Assembly: GCA_902785425.1 (NCBI GenBank)
Contig: CACZYP010000032.1
Location: forward strand, 1 to 55,087
Direction of reading: 5' to 3'
From: an uncultured Ruminococcus sp.
Lineage (GTDB): Bacteria; Bacillota; Clostridia; Oscillospirales; Acutalibacteraceae
DNA: 55,087 nucleotides
The notes under the pieces were generated by a model. The model was not told where the DNA came from and did no database searches. It saw only the letters and a program-made list of their open reading frames with translations. Every line of letters starts with the position of its first letter. Within the stretch, counting starts at the first letter, position 1. The position numbers and the translations under genes were made by a program. This document shows positions 24,288-31,635 of the stretch, piece by piece.

Positions 24288-24724
24288 AATGGAAAATTGA
24301 AAATGGAAAATGGAAAATTGCGGAGTCGCTTCGCTCCTGTTTTTATATTAGGGAAGCACTGATTAAATCGAGTGCCCATATCGCACCGCCAGATTTTGAG
24401 GCAAATTGGACGAAAAAGCCGCAGGGTGCGGTCTGCCGGTGGCAGACGTTGCCGCAAGGCAACAGCACCGACCGAGGCGGCAGCCGAGACTATACTGTAA
24501 GGCGCAGACCGATCGGCATGTGTTACAAGTGCCCTTGGGGTGCAAGCAAGATGGGTGCTCAGCCCGCAGGGCGTGATTTATTCAGTGGTTCCTTAGATCA
24601 TTAAAAGATAGCACTGATCTTTCGGCGGCTAATAAAGTATAGTTTTCAGAGGACTAATATAATAATAACTCGGCGAAGCCGAGTTCCGCAATTGTCCATT
24701 ATCCATTGTCAATTGTCAATTATA
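24288..24724. repeat. Family B repeat interrupted by a family A element
   Basis: The left arm (24288-24351) has ATTGAAAATGGAAAATGG and tip GGAGTCGCTTCGCTCC. The right arm (24593-24724) has core AATAAAGTATAG, tip ACTCGGCGAAGCCGAGT and AATTGTCAATTATAA-type end words. Removing 24352-24592 plus one 4-bp duplication restores an element of the same length and layout as the copies at 21350 and 27592. Confidence 0.85.
24352..24592. mobile_element. Family A MITE-like element, complete copy
   Basis: A 241-bp non-coding element. The ends GGAAGCACTGATTAAATC and, reverse-complemented, GGAACCACTGAATAAATC are inverted repeats with 2 mismatches in 18. It is flanked by a 4-bp direct duplication TTAG (24348-24351 and 24593-24596), a YTAR-type target as used by the IS5 group. 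The interior holds a row of perfect small hairpins: CCGCAGGGTGCGG, GTCTGCCGGTGGCAGAC, GTTGCCGCAAGGCAAC and GCCCGCAGGGC. No transposase is encoded, so movement would depend on an element elsewhere. Confidence 0.85.
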
Positions 24725-24828
24725 AAGTGTCGTAGGAAGTGAGATTTTTAACAATTATCGTTTGACAACTTTGCATAATACCGAAAGATTAATAAACCAT
24801 TAATTATGTAAATTTACTCGTTTTACTG

Positions 24829-24857
24829 TTGACCGTTTGTGTAAATAATGCTACAAT
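24829..24857 (+). promoter_or_regulatory. Promoter of the alarmone synthetase/two-component operon
   Basis: TTGACC (24829-24834), a 17-bp spacer and TACAAT (24852-24857), about 40 bp before the start codon. Confidence 0.7.
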
Positions 24858-24895
24858 CAAACTATATGAATCGTATCAATAAAGGAGGTGTGTCA

Positions 24896-25513
24896 ATGGA
24901 TACGGTCAATGTTTACGGAGAGTACAGGGATAATTTACAGTCTATACTCGATGAGATAGTCGGAAGAATAGAATCTCACAATGACGAGTTTTTCAAGAAA
25001 ACAGGCGATAAGCTTCACGAGCATCTCATAGCACGAGTAAAAAGTGAAGAGAGTATGGCTGAAAAGTGCGTAAGAAGAGGCTTTGAGCCGACTCCGTACA
25101 ATGCTCTTCACGAGCTTACCGACAGCATAGGTATACGCATCGTCTGTTCGTTTGTGGACGATGTTTACGAAAACGTAAGGCTTCTGAAATCGTACCCCGA
25201 TATCGAGGTCATGATAGAGAAGGACTACATAAAGCATGCAAAGCCGAACGGCTACCGCAGCTATCATATGATAATCAAGGTAAAAACTCCGTTTGAGGAC
25301 GTTCTCGGAAATACTCCCGGAGAGTATTTCGCCGAGATACAGCTTCGCACTATCGCTATGGATTCATGGGCGAGCCTTGAACACAAGATGAAATACAAGA
25401 AAAATATTCCGAATTCCGATCTCATCGTCGCCGAGCTGAAAAGATGCGCCGATGAGCTTGCAGCCTGCGACGTTTCAATGCAGACGATACGGAATCTGAT
25501 CAAGGAGGGTTAG
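24896..25513 (+). CDS. Small alarmone synthetase (RelP/YwaC-like)
   Basis: A 205-residue single-domain (p)ppGpp synthetase. It has only the RelA/SpoT synthetase fold, with no hydrolase HD domain or regulatory C-terminus. Motifs are DSIGIRIVCSFVDDVY, the substrate loop KPNGYRSYHMIIK, and EIQLRTIAMDSWASLEHKM with the catalytic Glu/Gln strand. KPNGYRS and IAMDxWASLEHK are closer to YwaC/RelP than to YjbM/RelQ. AAAGGAGG (24881-24888) decides the start at 24896. The stop codon is 1 bp before the response-regulator ATG, so the alarmone gene is cotranscribed with a two-component system. Confidence 0.88.
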   Translation: MDTVNVYGEYRDNLQSILDEIVGRIESHNDEFFKKTGDKLHEHLIARVKSEESMAEKCVRRGFEPTPYNALHELTDSIGIRIVCSFVDDVYENVRLLKSYPDIEVMIEKDYIKHAKPNGYRSYHMIIKVKTPFEDVLGNTPGEYFAEIQLRTIAMDSWASLEHKMKYKKNIPNSDLIVAELKRCADELAACDVSMQTIRNLIKEG

Positions 25514-25514
25514 T

Positions 25515-26183
25515 ATGAGACTTCTGCTTGCAGAGGACGAAAAAGATCTTTCGAGAGCGCTTACAGCAGTGCTTTCACATTCGGGCTACACGGTAGACGC
25601 TGCTTTTGACGGCGTTGAGGCGCTCGAATTTCTCGAACAGAACGACTATGATATCATTGTTATGGATATAATGATGCCGAGAATGGACGGTATCGAGGCT
25701 TTGAAGCGTATTCGTGAAAACGGCGATTATACGCCTGTTCTGCTGCTCACCGCAAAAGCCGAGGTTGACGACAGGGTAACAGGACTTGATGCGGGCGCCG
25801 ACGACTATCTTACAAAGCCTTTTGCCGTAAAGGAACTTCTTGCCCGTGTTAAATCCATGACAAGAAGAAATAGCGGCTACCAGCCGACAAATCTGAGCTT
25901 CGGTTCCGTTACGCTCAACACCGAAAAGCAGGAGGCAACGAGCGAGAACTCGATAAGCCTTGCTTTGAAAGAAACTAAGCTGCTTGAATTTTTCATGCTC
26001 AATCCTGACAAAGAGCTTTCTACGGAGCGTATTTTCGATCACGTCTGGAAAAACGATGAAACTGTTACGGCAGATGTTGTCTGGATGTATGTGAGCTTTT
26101 TAAGAAGCAAGCTGCAGTCTATCAATGCCGACATAGAGATAGCAGGCGAAAAGGACGGCTGCTATGTTCTTAAAGTGATCTGA
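25515..26183 (+). CDS. OmpR-family response regulator
   Basis: A 222-residue regulator. The receiver domain has acidic Glu7/Asp8/Glu9, the phosphoacceptor Asp51 (IIVMDIMMPRMDG), Thr in LLLTAK and Lys in LTKPF. It is joined to a C-terminal winged-helix DNA-binding domain containing LKETKLLEFFMLNPD and ADVVWMYVSFLRSKL. It begins 1 bp after the alarmone synthetase gene, preceded by AAGGAGGG inside that gene, and the sensor kinase follows after 12 bp. The target genes cannot be told from sequence. Confidence 0.92.
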   Translation: MRLLLAEDEKDLSRALTAVLSHSGYTVDAAFDGVEALEFLEQNDYDIIVMDIMMPRMDGIEALKRIRENGDYTPVLLLTAKAEVDDRVTGLDAGADDYLTKPFAVKELLARVKSMTRRNSGYQPTNLSFGSVTLNTEKQEATSENSISLALKETKLLEFFMLNPDKELSTERIFDHVWKNDETVTADVVWMYVSFLRSKLQSINADIEIAGEKDGCYVLKVI

Positions 26184-26195
26184 TCGGGGGTATTT

Positions 26196-27590
26196 ATGAA
26201 CCGATTACGCTGGACATTTATAGGTATAGCTTCGGGCGCAGTGCTTGTAATGCTGACTATTGTGCTCTTTTCGCTTTATTCTGTGAGTACCGTTTCAAAC
26301 TACAACGAGATATATTCCATAACGCAGATCCTTATAGACAACGGTGGAAAATGGCCGAGTACGCCTGCTGACAATTCTGATAATGATAAAAAAGATAGTG
26401 ATAAAAGAGGAAAAGAAAACAAAGAGACTCCTACGGATTTCAACGTTTATGAAGAGATGCCGTATGAACTGCGTTATTTCGCGCTTCTTACCGATAAAGA
26501 CGGAGATATCATAATCGGAAATTATGAGCGTATCTCTACAGTCAAAACAGAAGATGCAGATAAGCTGATGGACAGCATAATGCAGGCGACTTCCAAGCCT
26601 ATGCTTACCCGTATCTTCAATGATCCGAAACAAAAAGGGATCATATTCAGCCCGGACAGTGATTTTGCATATATGCGGAAGCAGCTGACGCCCACACAGA
26701 TGGAGAAGGCGCTCACAACAAGCATGTATTATGCAGACAGCAAAATTGCTGCTGAAAAGCTTGAAAAAGAGGGCGGCTATATCATCGTTTTTTTTGATTG
26801 TACCAGAAGGATCCTCAACATGCGTGATCTTCGTGTCTCGATGCTTCGCATCGGAGCGATAAGCTTTTTGGTGTTCTTTCTTATCATAATGACTTTCTCC
26901 AAAAGGGCGATACAGCCGTATATCGAGAACCACGAAAAGCAGCGTGAGTTTATCACTAATGCAGGCCATGAGCTGAAAACTCCGCTGACGATCATATCCG
27001 CCAATATGGAAGTTCTCGAAATGATCGAGGGCAAGAACGAGTGGACGGAAAGCACGCTCAATCAGGTCAAACGGCTTACGGGGCTTGTGAACGACTTTAT
27101 CACGATGGCAAGAAGCGACGACTACTCCGACGATAATATCAAAATGGGCGACACGATCGATGTATCAAAGATCGTCAAGGATACTGCGGAAAGCTTCAGG
27201 CCTGTAGCTGAAAAACAGTTCAAGCGCATTGAGATGGATATTTCCGAAGGCGTCACGTTCACGGGCGATCAGAAAACATTCAGTGAGCTTGTTTCTATCT
27301 TGATCGACAATGCCGTGAAATACTGCGACGACAGAGGCGTTATAAAGGTTGCGCTGTACAGCCGCAAAAGGGGCTTTCAGTACATCGTATCAAACGACTT
27401 CGCCGACGGTGCAAAAGCCGATTACTCACGCTTTTTCGAGCGCTTTTACCGAGGCGACACATCGCACAACAGCGAAAAAGCAGGCTACGGCATAGGTCTT
27501 TCGATGGCGGAGACCATAGTAAAGCGCCACAGAGGAAAGATAACCGTAAACTGGACGAACGGAGTTATTACGTTTGCGGTGATAATGTAA
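26196..27590 (+). CDS. Sensor histidine kinase
   Basis: A 464-residue membrane kinase with two helices (about 7-29 and 210-235) flanking an extracellular domain of about 180 residues that includes a Lys/Asp/Ser-rich segment (NSDNDKKDSDKRGKENKE). No HAMP domain is obvious between helix 2 and the dimerisation domain. His258 lies in NAGHELKTPL. The ATPase domain has the N-box LIDNAVKY and a G-box YGIGLSMAETIVKRH. The extracellular fold is not recognised, so the signal is unknown. It partners the regulator just upstream. A family B repeat follows the stop. Confidence 0.9.
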   Translation: MNRLRWTFIGIASGAVLVMLTIVLFSLYSVSTVSNYNEIYSITQILIDNGGKWPSTPADNSDNDKKDSDKRGKENKETPTDFNVYEEMPYELRYFALLTDKDGDIIIGNYERISTVKTEDADKLMDSIMQATSKPMLTRIFNDPKQKGIIFSPDSDFAYMRKQLTPTQMEKALTTSMYYADSKIAAEKLEKEGGYIIVFFDCTRRILNMRDLRVSMLRIGAISFLVFFLIIMTFSKRAIQPYIENHEKQREFITNAGHELKTPLTIISANMEVLEMIEGKNEWTESTLNQVKRLTGLVNDFITMARSDDYSDDNIKMGDTIDVSKIVKDTAESFRPVAEKQFKRIEMDISEGVTFTGDQKTFSELVSILIDNAVKYCDDRGVIKVALYSRKRGFQYIVSNDFADGAKADYSRFFERFYRGDTSHNSEKAGYGIGLSMAETIVKRHRGKITVNWTNGVITFAVIM

Positions 27591-27591
27591 T

Positions 27592-27778
27592 ACTAATTGA
27601 CAATTGATAATTGATAATGGACAATTGTGGAAGCACTGCGTGCTTGATTTATATTGGTATATCCAAACTTGACAGTTTTCTCTTTATGGCAAATAAAGTA
27701 TAGCTTTCTGAGAATTAATATAAATCAGGAGCGAAGCGACTCATTGATTGTCAATTATCCATTGTCAATTGTCAATTT
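27592..27778. repeat. Family B repeat, complete copy
   Basis: The left end is TTGACAATTGATAATTG with tip GGAAGCACTGCGTGCTTG. The core AATAAAGTATAGCTTTCTG is followed by the second tip GGAGCGAAGCGACTC and right end GTCAATTATCCATTGTC. It lies between two convergent genes. Confidence 0.85.
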
Positions 27779-27816
27779 TAAAAGCGGTTTATGCGTTCGC
27801 ATAAACCGCTTTTTTA
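27779..27816. terminator. Bidirectional terminator between kinase gene and murE-like gene
   Basis: A perfect stem AAAGCGGTTTATGCG/CGCATAAACCGCTTT with loop TTCG, A-rich before and T6 after, fits termination in both directions. Confidence 0.88.
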
Positions 27817-27817
27817 G

Positions 27818-29272
27818 TTATTTTTCCGCAAGTATCTCTGCAATCAGTTCACGTTCGTCCATGTGGTACTTAACGCCTTTGATCTCCTGATAATCTTCGT
27901 GTCCTTTTCCTGCGAGTACGACGATATCGCCTTTCTGTGCGTTCTTTATACAGTAGCGGATAGCGTCCTTTCTGTTCGGGATAACAACGTATTTTCCGTC
28001 CGTTTTTGCCAGGCCGACCTTGATATCTTCGATGATATCCATAACGTCTTCAAAGCGTGAATTGTCTTCTGTTATAACGGAAAGATCGGAAAGCTTGCCG
28101 GATGTTTCGCCCATCTCAAAGCGGCGCACCTTTGGACGGTTGCCGCCTGCACCGAACATTGTGATAAGTCTGTTCGGCTCGTATTTGCGCAGCGTCGTCA
28201 GCACGTTCTCCATGCTCAGAGCGTTGTGTGCATAGTCGATGAGCAGCGTGAAATCGTCGCTTACGGGAACAGGCTCCACTCTGCCTTTTACCTTTGCTTT
28301 TTCAAGACCTCTGCAGATCGCATCACGGTCTGCGCCGCAGTGGCGGCACACGGAAATAGCCGCAAGCGCATTGTAAATGTTGAACTTTCCGGCAACGCCT
28401 GCGTTTACCTTGTAGTGATCGTAACCGTTTACATCGAACGAAACGCCGAGGAATCCGGGGCGGCGTGTAAGCTCGCCGTTTGATGCCCATACGTCGCAGC
28501 CTTCTGTAAGACCGAACGTTTCCATCTTACACTCTGCATCTTTGACTACTTCGTCAAAAACGTGAGTTTCACGGTTGATAAAGCCGAGCTTGCACTGTTT
28601 GAAAAGAAGCTTTTTGCATTCGAGATATTCCTCCATCGTGGCGTGTTCCGCACCTCCGATGTGGTCGTTTGAGAAATTTGTGAAAACGCCGTAGTCGTAA
28701 TCGATAGCGTCTGTTCTGTGCCACTTAAGGCCGATCGACGAAGCTTCTATAACGAACGCCTTGCAGCCTTCATCGATCATTTTGCGAAGCGCCTGCTGTA
28801 TCTCGTACGATTCGGGCGTTGTGTTGTTCGTTTTATATGTGTTATCGCCGATAACGACGCCGAGTGTGCCGATGGTGCCTGTTTTTATGCCTGCTTCTTC
28901 AAGAATGAATTTTATCATCGCCGCAGTAGTCGTTTTGCCCTTTGTTCCTGTTATTGCGATGGAGATAAGCTCCTTTGACGGGTTTCCGAAGAAGTTCGCC
29001 GAAAGCACGGCGAGCGCCGCACGGGTGTCGTCTACCTTTATGACAGTTTCGCAGTCAAGGTCGAGCGGGTCGCTCAGAACGACTGCGGCAGCGCCTTTTT
29101 CTACGGCAGAAGCCGCAAACTTGTGAGCATCTACGTTGTAGCCCTTGAGACAAACGAAAACGTCGCCCTTTCCGACCTTTCGTGAGTCATAAACAAGTTC
29201 GTTTATCTCGGTGTTTTCGCTGCCCTTGAGCAGAGTAAAGTCAATGCCTTTTAAAAGTTCGGACAAAATCAT
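27818..29272 (-). CDS. murE: MurE-like UDP-MurNAc-tripeptide ligase
   Basis: A 484-residue three-domain Mur ligase. An N-terminal UMAG-binding domain has YDSRKVGKGDVFVCLKG. The ATP loop is GTKGKTTTAAM, and FTNFSNDHIGG and ECKKLLF mark the central domain. A C-terminal domain carries FGAGGNRPKVRR and AGKGHEDYQE. The motif that reads the third amino acid (DNPR in DAP ligases) is DNSR here, and the usual EVSSHAL is EASSIGL. It adds a diamino acid, probably meso-DAP since the Arg is kept, to UDP-MurNAc-Ala-Glu. GGAGG precedes the ATG. It stands alone, not in a dcw cluster, and may be a paralogue of a canonical murE. Confidence 0.85.
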   Translation of the reverse strand: MILSELLKGIDFTLLKGSENTEINELVYDSRKVGKGDVFVCLKGYNVDAHKFAASAVEKGAAAVVLSDPLDLDCETVIKVDDTRAALAVLSANFFGNPSKELISIAITGTKGKTTTAAMIKFILEEAGIKTGTIGTLGVVIGDNTYKTNNTTPESYEIQQALRKMIDEGCKAFVIEASSIGLKWHRTDAIDYDYGVFTNFSNDHIGGAEHATMEEYLECKKLLFKQCKLGFINRETHVFDEVVKDAECKMETFGLTEGCDVWASNGELTRRPGFLGVSFDVNGYDHYKVNAGVAGKFNIYNALAAISVCRHCGADRDAICRGLEKAKVKGRVEPVPVSDDFTLLIDYAHNALSMENVLTTLRKYEPNRLITMFGAGGNRPKVRRFEMGETSGKLSDLSVITEDNSRFEDVMDIIEDIKVGLAKTDGKYVVIPNRKDAIRYCIKNAQKGDIVVLAGKGHEDYQEIKGVKYHMDERELIAEILAEK

Positions 29273-29508
29273 AGCTGTTCCTCCAGTGTCTTTTAAATGA
29301 AAAAATATTTTGAGTGGTTACGTTCTGTGTGTCGTTTTGCGCAAAGTGAGAAGTGTGCAGCTGCAAATTGATCGGTGCTTTTTTTATCGGATATGCTCGA
29401 AACGGCAAAGCCGGTAATTTCACTTACACTCACACGTACACTTCACGCTCTGACCGCAAAACTCAATAAAATAATTATTAAAAATGTACAGAATTTTTCG
29501 TTTTCCTA
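29273..29508. other. Divergent gap upstream of murE, no gene
   Basis: AT-rich spacer. No repeat element of families A or B is seen, and no clear promoter for murE can be called. Confidence 0.4.
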
Positions 29509-29537
29509 TTGATTTACAGAGTGAAATGCTGTATAAT
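29509..29537 (+). promoter_or_regulatory. Strong orphan promoter
   Basis: TTGATT (29509-29514), a 17-bp spacer and TATAAT (29532-29537), more than 600 bp from the next gene. Confidence 0.7.
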
Positions 29538-29543
29538 ATATAA

Positions 29544-29611
29544 TCGTAGAGGAGATACACTGATGAATTTTGTGCATCTCTGTGCCCGAGATAATCTCCA
29601 ACGGGCTTTTA
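29544..29611 (+). ncRNA. Candidate small RNA or attenuated leader
   Basis: Directly after a good promoter comes hairpin 1: GAGAT-A-CAC (29552-29560) paired with GTG-C-ATCTC (29572-29580). A GC-rich hairpin GCCCG/CGGGC (29584-29606) with TTTTAT follows, giving a predicted transcript of about 68 nt. The GGAGAT strand could alternatively pair with ATCTCC (29594-29599) in the second loop, so two folds exclude each other. An 83-codon frame crosses the region but lacks a good ribosome site and protein-like composition. Confidence 0.45.
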
Positions 29612-30019
29612 TGTGTTTCTTTATATATACTATACCGCTTTATCGCTTGATTGTCAATGACAGCGGTGCTGCCTTAATAATATGCTGCCCGCATACCGAT
29701 GTTTTGCGTGTGATCCTTCGGCTTTCTGCCGAAAGTTCAAAAGGTTACGGGAGTTTGTGATAATAAACAAAAGTATAGACACAAATAAAATTAAAACAAA
29801 ACTTTTACCGAACGATTTCTCCGCCGTAGTTTTTGTAACGCTTTATCGGACGGAGAGACTTTATTGTGTTTGTTTATATTTAACAAAAGGGATTTGTTGT
29901 TATTGCAATATTATTATGTGGCTAATTTGTGCAAAATGACAGAAATAAAATTTTTGGTATGCAAATTGTACAAATTCTGGAGCGTAGTATATTTAGACTA
30001 ATGAAAATGTATAAAGTTA
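29612..30019 (+). other. Long gap before the ABC importer operon
   Basis: About 400 bp without a supported gene. It contains AT-rich sequence and several weak promoter-like pairs. No LacI/MalR-type palindrome could be picked out by eye. Confidence 0.4.
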
Positions 30020-30048
30020 TTGCAAAAAAGCTGTGCATATGTTATTAT
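30020..30048 (+). promoter_or_regulatory. Promoter of the malEFG-type operon
   Basis: TTGCAA (30020-30025), a 17-bp spacer and TATTAT (30043-30048). The leader of about 130 nt contains the hairpin-forming GGGGGCATCCCC near 30126. Confidence 0.6.
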
Positions 30049-30186
30049 TTATGTAGTAGGGCTGCTGTGCTTTATATGCAAATTTCCGTAAGGCGAAGTG
30101 CGTATCAAATCGGCAGCAGTACAAAGGGGGCATCCCCGGGTAAACTATAAACAATTTTTTATTTTTCAGAAAGAAGGAAAAAGAAA

Positions 30187-31515
30187 ATGAGAAAGACAAA
30201 GAGATTTTGCGCAATCGCACTTGCGGCAATGATGACAGCTTCTGCATTCGCAGGCTGCGGCCCCGCAACACAGGACCCGACAACACCTCAGAGCGGCGGA
30301 GAGACAACTACAACATCCGCTGACGATTCGGGCGATCCGCTCGGCGGCGAAGGCGCAAATGGTACTATCAATCTTAAGGTATGGGGCCCCGAGGCTGTTC
30401 AGGATATCCTCAAGAGCGAGTGTGCTACATTCTCCGAGAACATGAAGGCTTACGGCGACGTTCAGATCGAAGTTGTTCCTCAGGGCGAGGCTGACTCCGC
30501 TACAGCAGTTCTTACAGACCCCTCCGCAGCAGCTGACGTATTCGGCTTTGCATGCGACAACCTCGACAAGCTCGTAACAGCAGGCGCACTTTACGAAGTA
30601 TCCGGCGCTGATAAGGACTTCGTTACAACAAACAACAGCGAAGCTTCCGTAAACGCAGCTACAAAGGATGAAAAGATCTGGGCTTATCCCGAGACAGGCG
30701 ACAACAGCTACATCCTCGTTTATAACAAGAAGTACGTTTCCGACGATCAGGCTAAAACACTTGAGGGCGTTTTTGAAGCTTGTAAGGCAGCTAACAAGAA
30801 GTTCGTTATGGACGCAGGCAACGGTTACTACGCTTGCACATTCATGTTTACAGCAGGCCTTAAGATCGAAGGCCTTGAGAAGAACGCTGACGGCGACGAT
30901 GTTCAGAAGTTCTCCGATTACGATGAGGCTACAGTTGTTAAGACAATGATGGCATTCTCGAAGCTCTTCACAGAAAACAAGGACATCTTCCTCAACGGCG
31001 AGACAACTAAGGTAGTCGATGGCTTCAAGTCCGACACAGTTGCAGCAGGTATCGACGGTTCCTGGAACTTTGCAAACGCAAAGGCTGCTCTCGGTGACGA
31101 CGCAGGCTTCGCAGTTCTTCCGACAGTCAACGTTGACGGCACAGCTACACCGCTTGTTAACATGTTTGGTTACAAGCTCCTCGGCGTTAACACAAGCACA
31201 CAGTATCCGAACACAGCTATCGAGCTTGCTAAGTTCCTCTCCGGCGAAGAGTGCCAGAAGGAAAGAGCAGAGAAGCTCAACTGGGGTCCGTCCAACAAGG
31301 TAGTTGCAGAGAGCGACATCTGCAAGAGCGACCCGGCTCTTAACGCTATCCTTGCACAGCAGGCTAACTCCGTTCCGCAGGTAGGCGTTGCTCCGACATT
31401 CTGGTCTCCTGTAGGCACATTCGGCACAAAGATCGTTGACCCCGACAACCTCCTTACAGAGGATGCAGCTAAGGAACTCATCAAGACAACGATCGCTAAC
31501 GTAAAGGACGAGTAA
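30187..31515 (+). CDS. malE: Maltodextrin-type ABC transporter substrate-binding lipoprotein
   Basis: A 442-residue family 1 solute-binding lipoprotein. The signal peptide ends in SAFAGC (lipidated Cys24), followed by a Thr/Ser/Gly/Asp-rich linker to about residue 58. The mature domain begins INLKVWGPEA, and it shows PTVNVDGTATPLVNMFGY and the C-terminal hinge segment LSGEECQKERAE. Binding of maltose or maltodextrin is inferred from the typical MalF/MalG partners downstream and the surrounding starch genes. AAGAAGGAAAAAG precedes the ATG. An intrinsic terminator after the gene probably yields more binding protein than permease. Confidence 0.88.
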   Translation: MRKTKRFCAIALAAMMTASAFAGCGPATQDPTTPQSGGETTTTSADDSGDPLGGEGANGTINLKVWGPEAVQDILKSECATFSENMKAYGDVQIEVVPQGEADSATAVLTDPSAAADVFGFACDNLDKLVTAGALYEVSGADKDFVTTNNSEASVNAATKDEKIWAYPETGDNSYILVYNKKYVSDDQAKTLEGVFEACKAANKKFVMDAGNGYYACTFMFTAGLKIEGLEKNADGDDVQKFSDYDEATVVKTMMAFSKLFTENKDIFLNGETTKVVDGFKSDTVAAGIDGSWNFANAKAALGDDAGFAVLPTVNVDGTATPLVNMFGYKLLGVNTSTQYPNTAIELAKFLSGEECQKERAEKLNWGPSNKVVAESDICKSDPALNAILAQQANSVPQVGVAPTFWSPVGTFGTKIVDPDNLLTEDAAKELIKTTIANVKDE

Positions 31516-31564
31516 TTCAGCAGCCTTGATATCCTAAGGGTTACAGGCAAAACAAAAATCATTA

Positions 31565-31606
31565 TCGGGCTGCCGAACGCACGGCCGCTTGGCAGCCCGA
31601 TTTTCT
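31565..31606 (+). terminator. Attenuating terminator between malE and malF
   Basis: The stem TCGGGCTGCC/GGCAGCCCGA is followed by TTTTCTGTTC. It lies inside the operon and would set the binding protein:permease ratio. Confidence 0.8.
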
Positions 31607-31635
31607 GTTCAGGCAATTATTAGGAGAGTGAGCTA

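Noticed and set aside
29509-29760. An 83-codon frame in the gap upstream of the importer operon
   Set aside because: It includes the promoter itself, lacks a convincing ribosome site, and its composition is not protein-like. The promoter-hairpin-terminator reading explains the region better.
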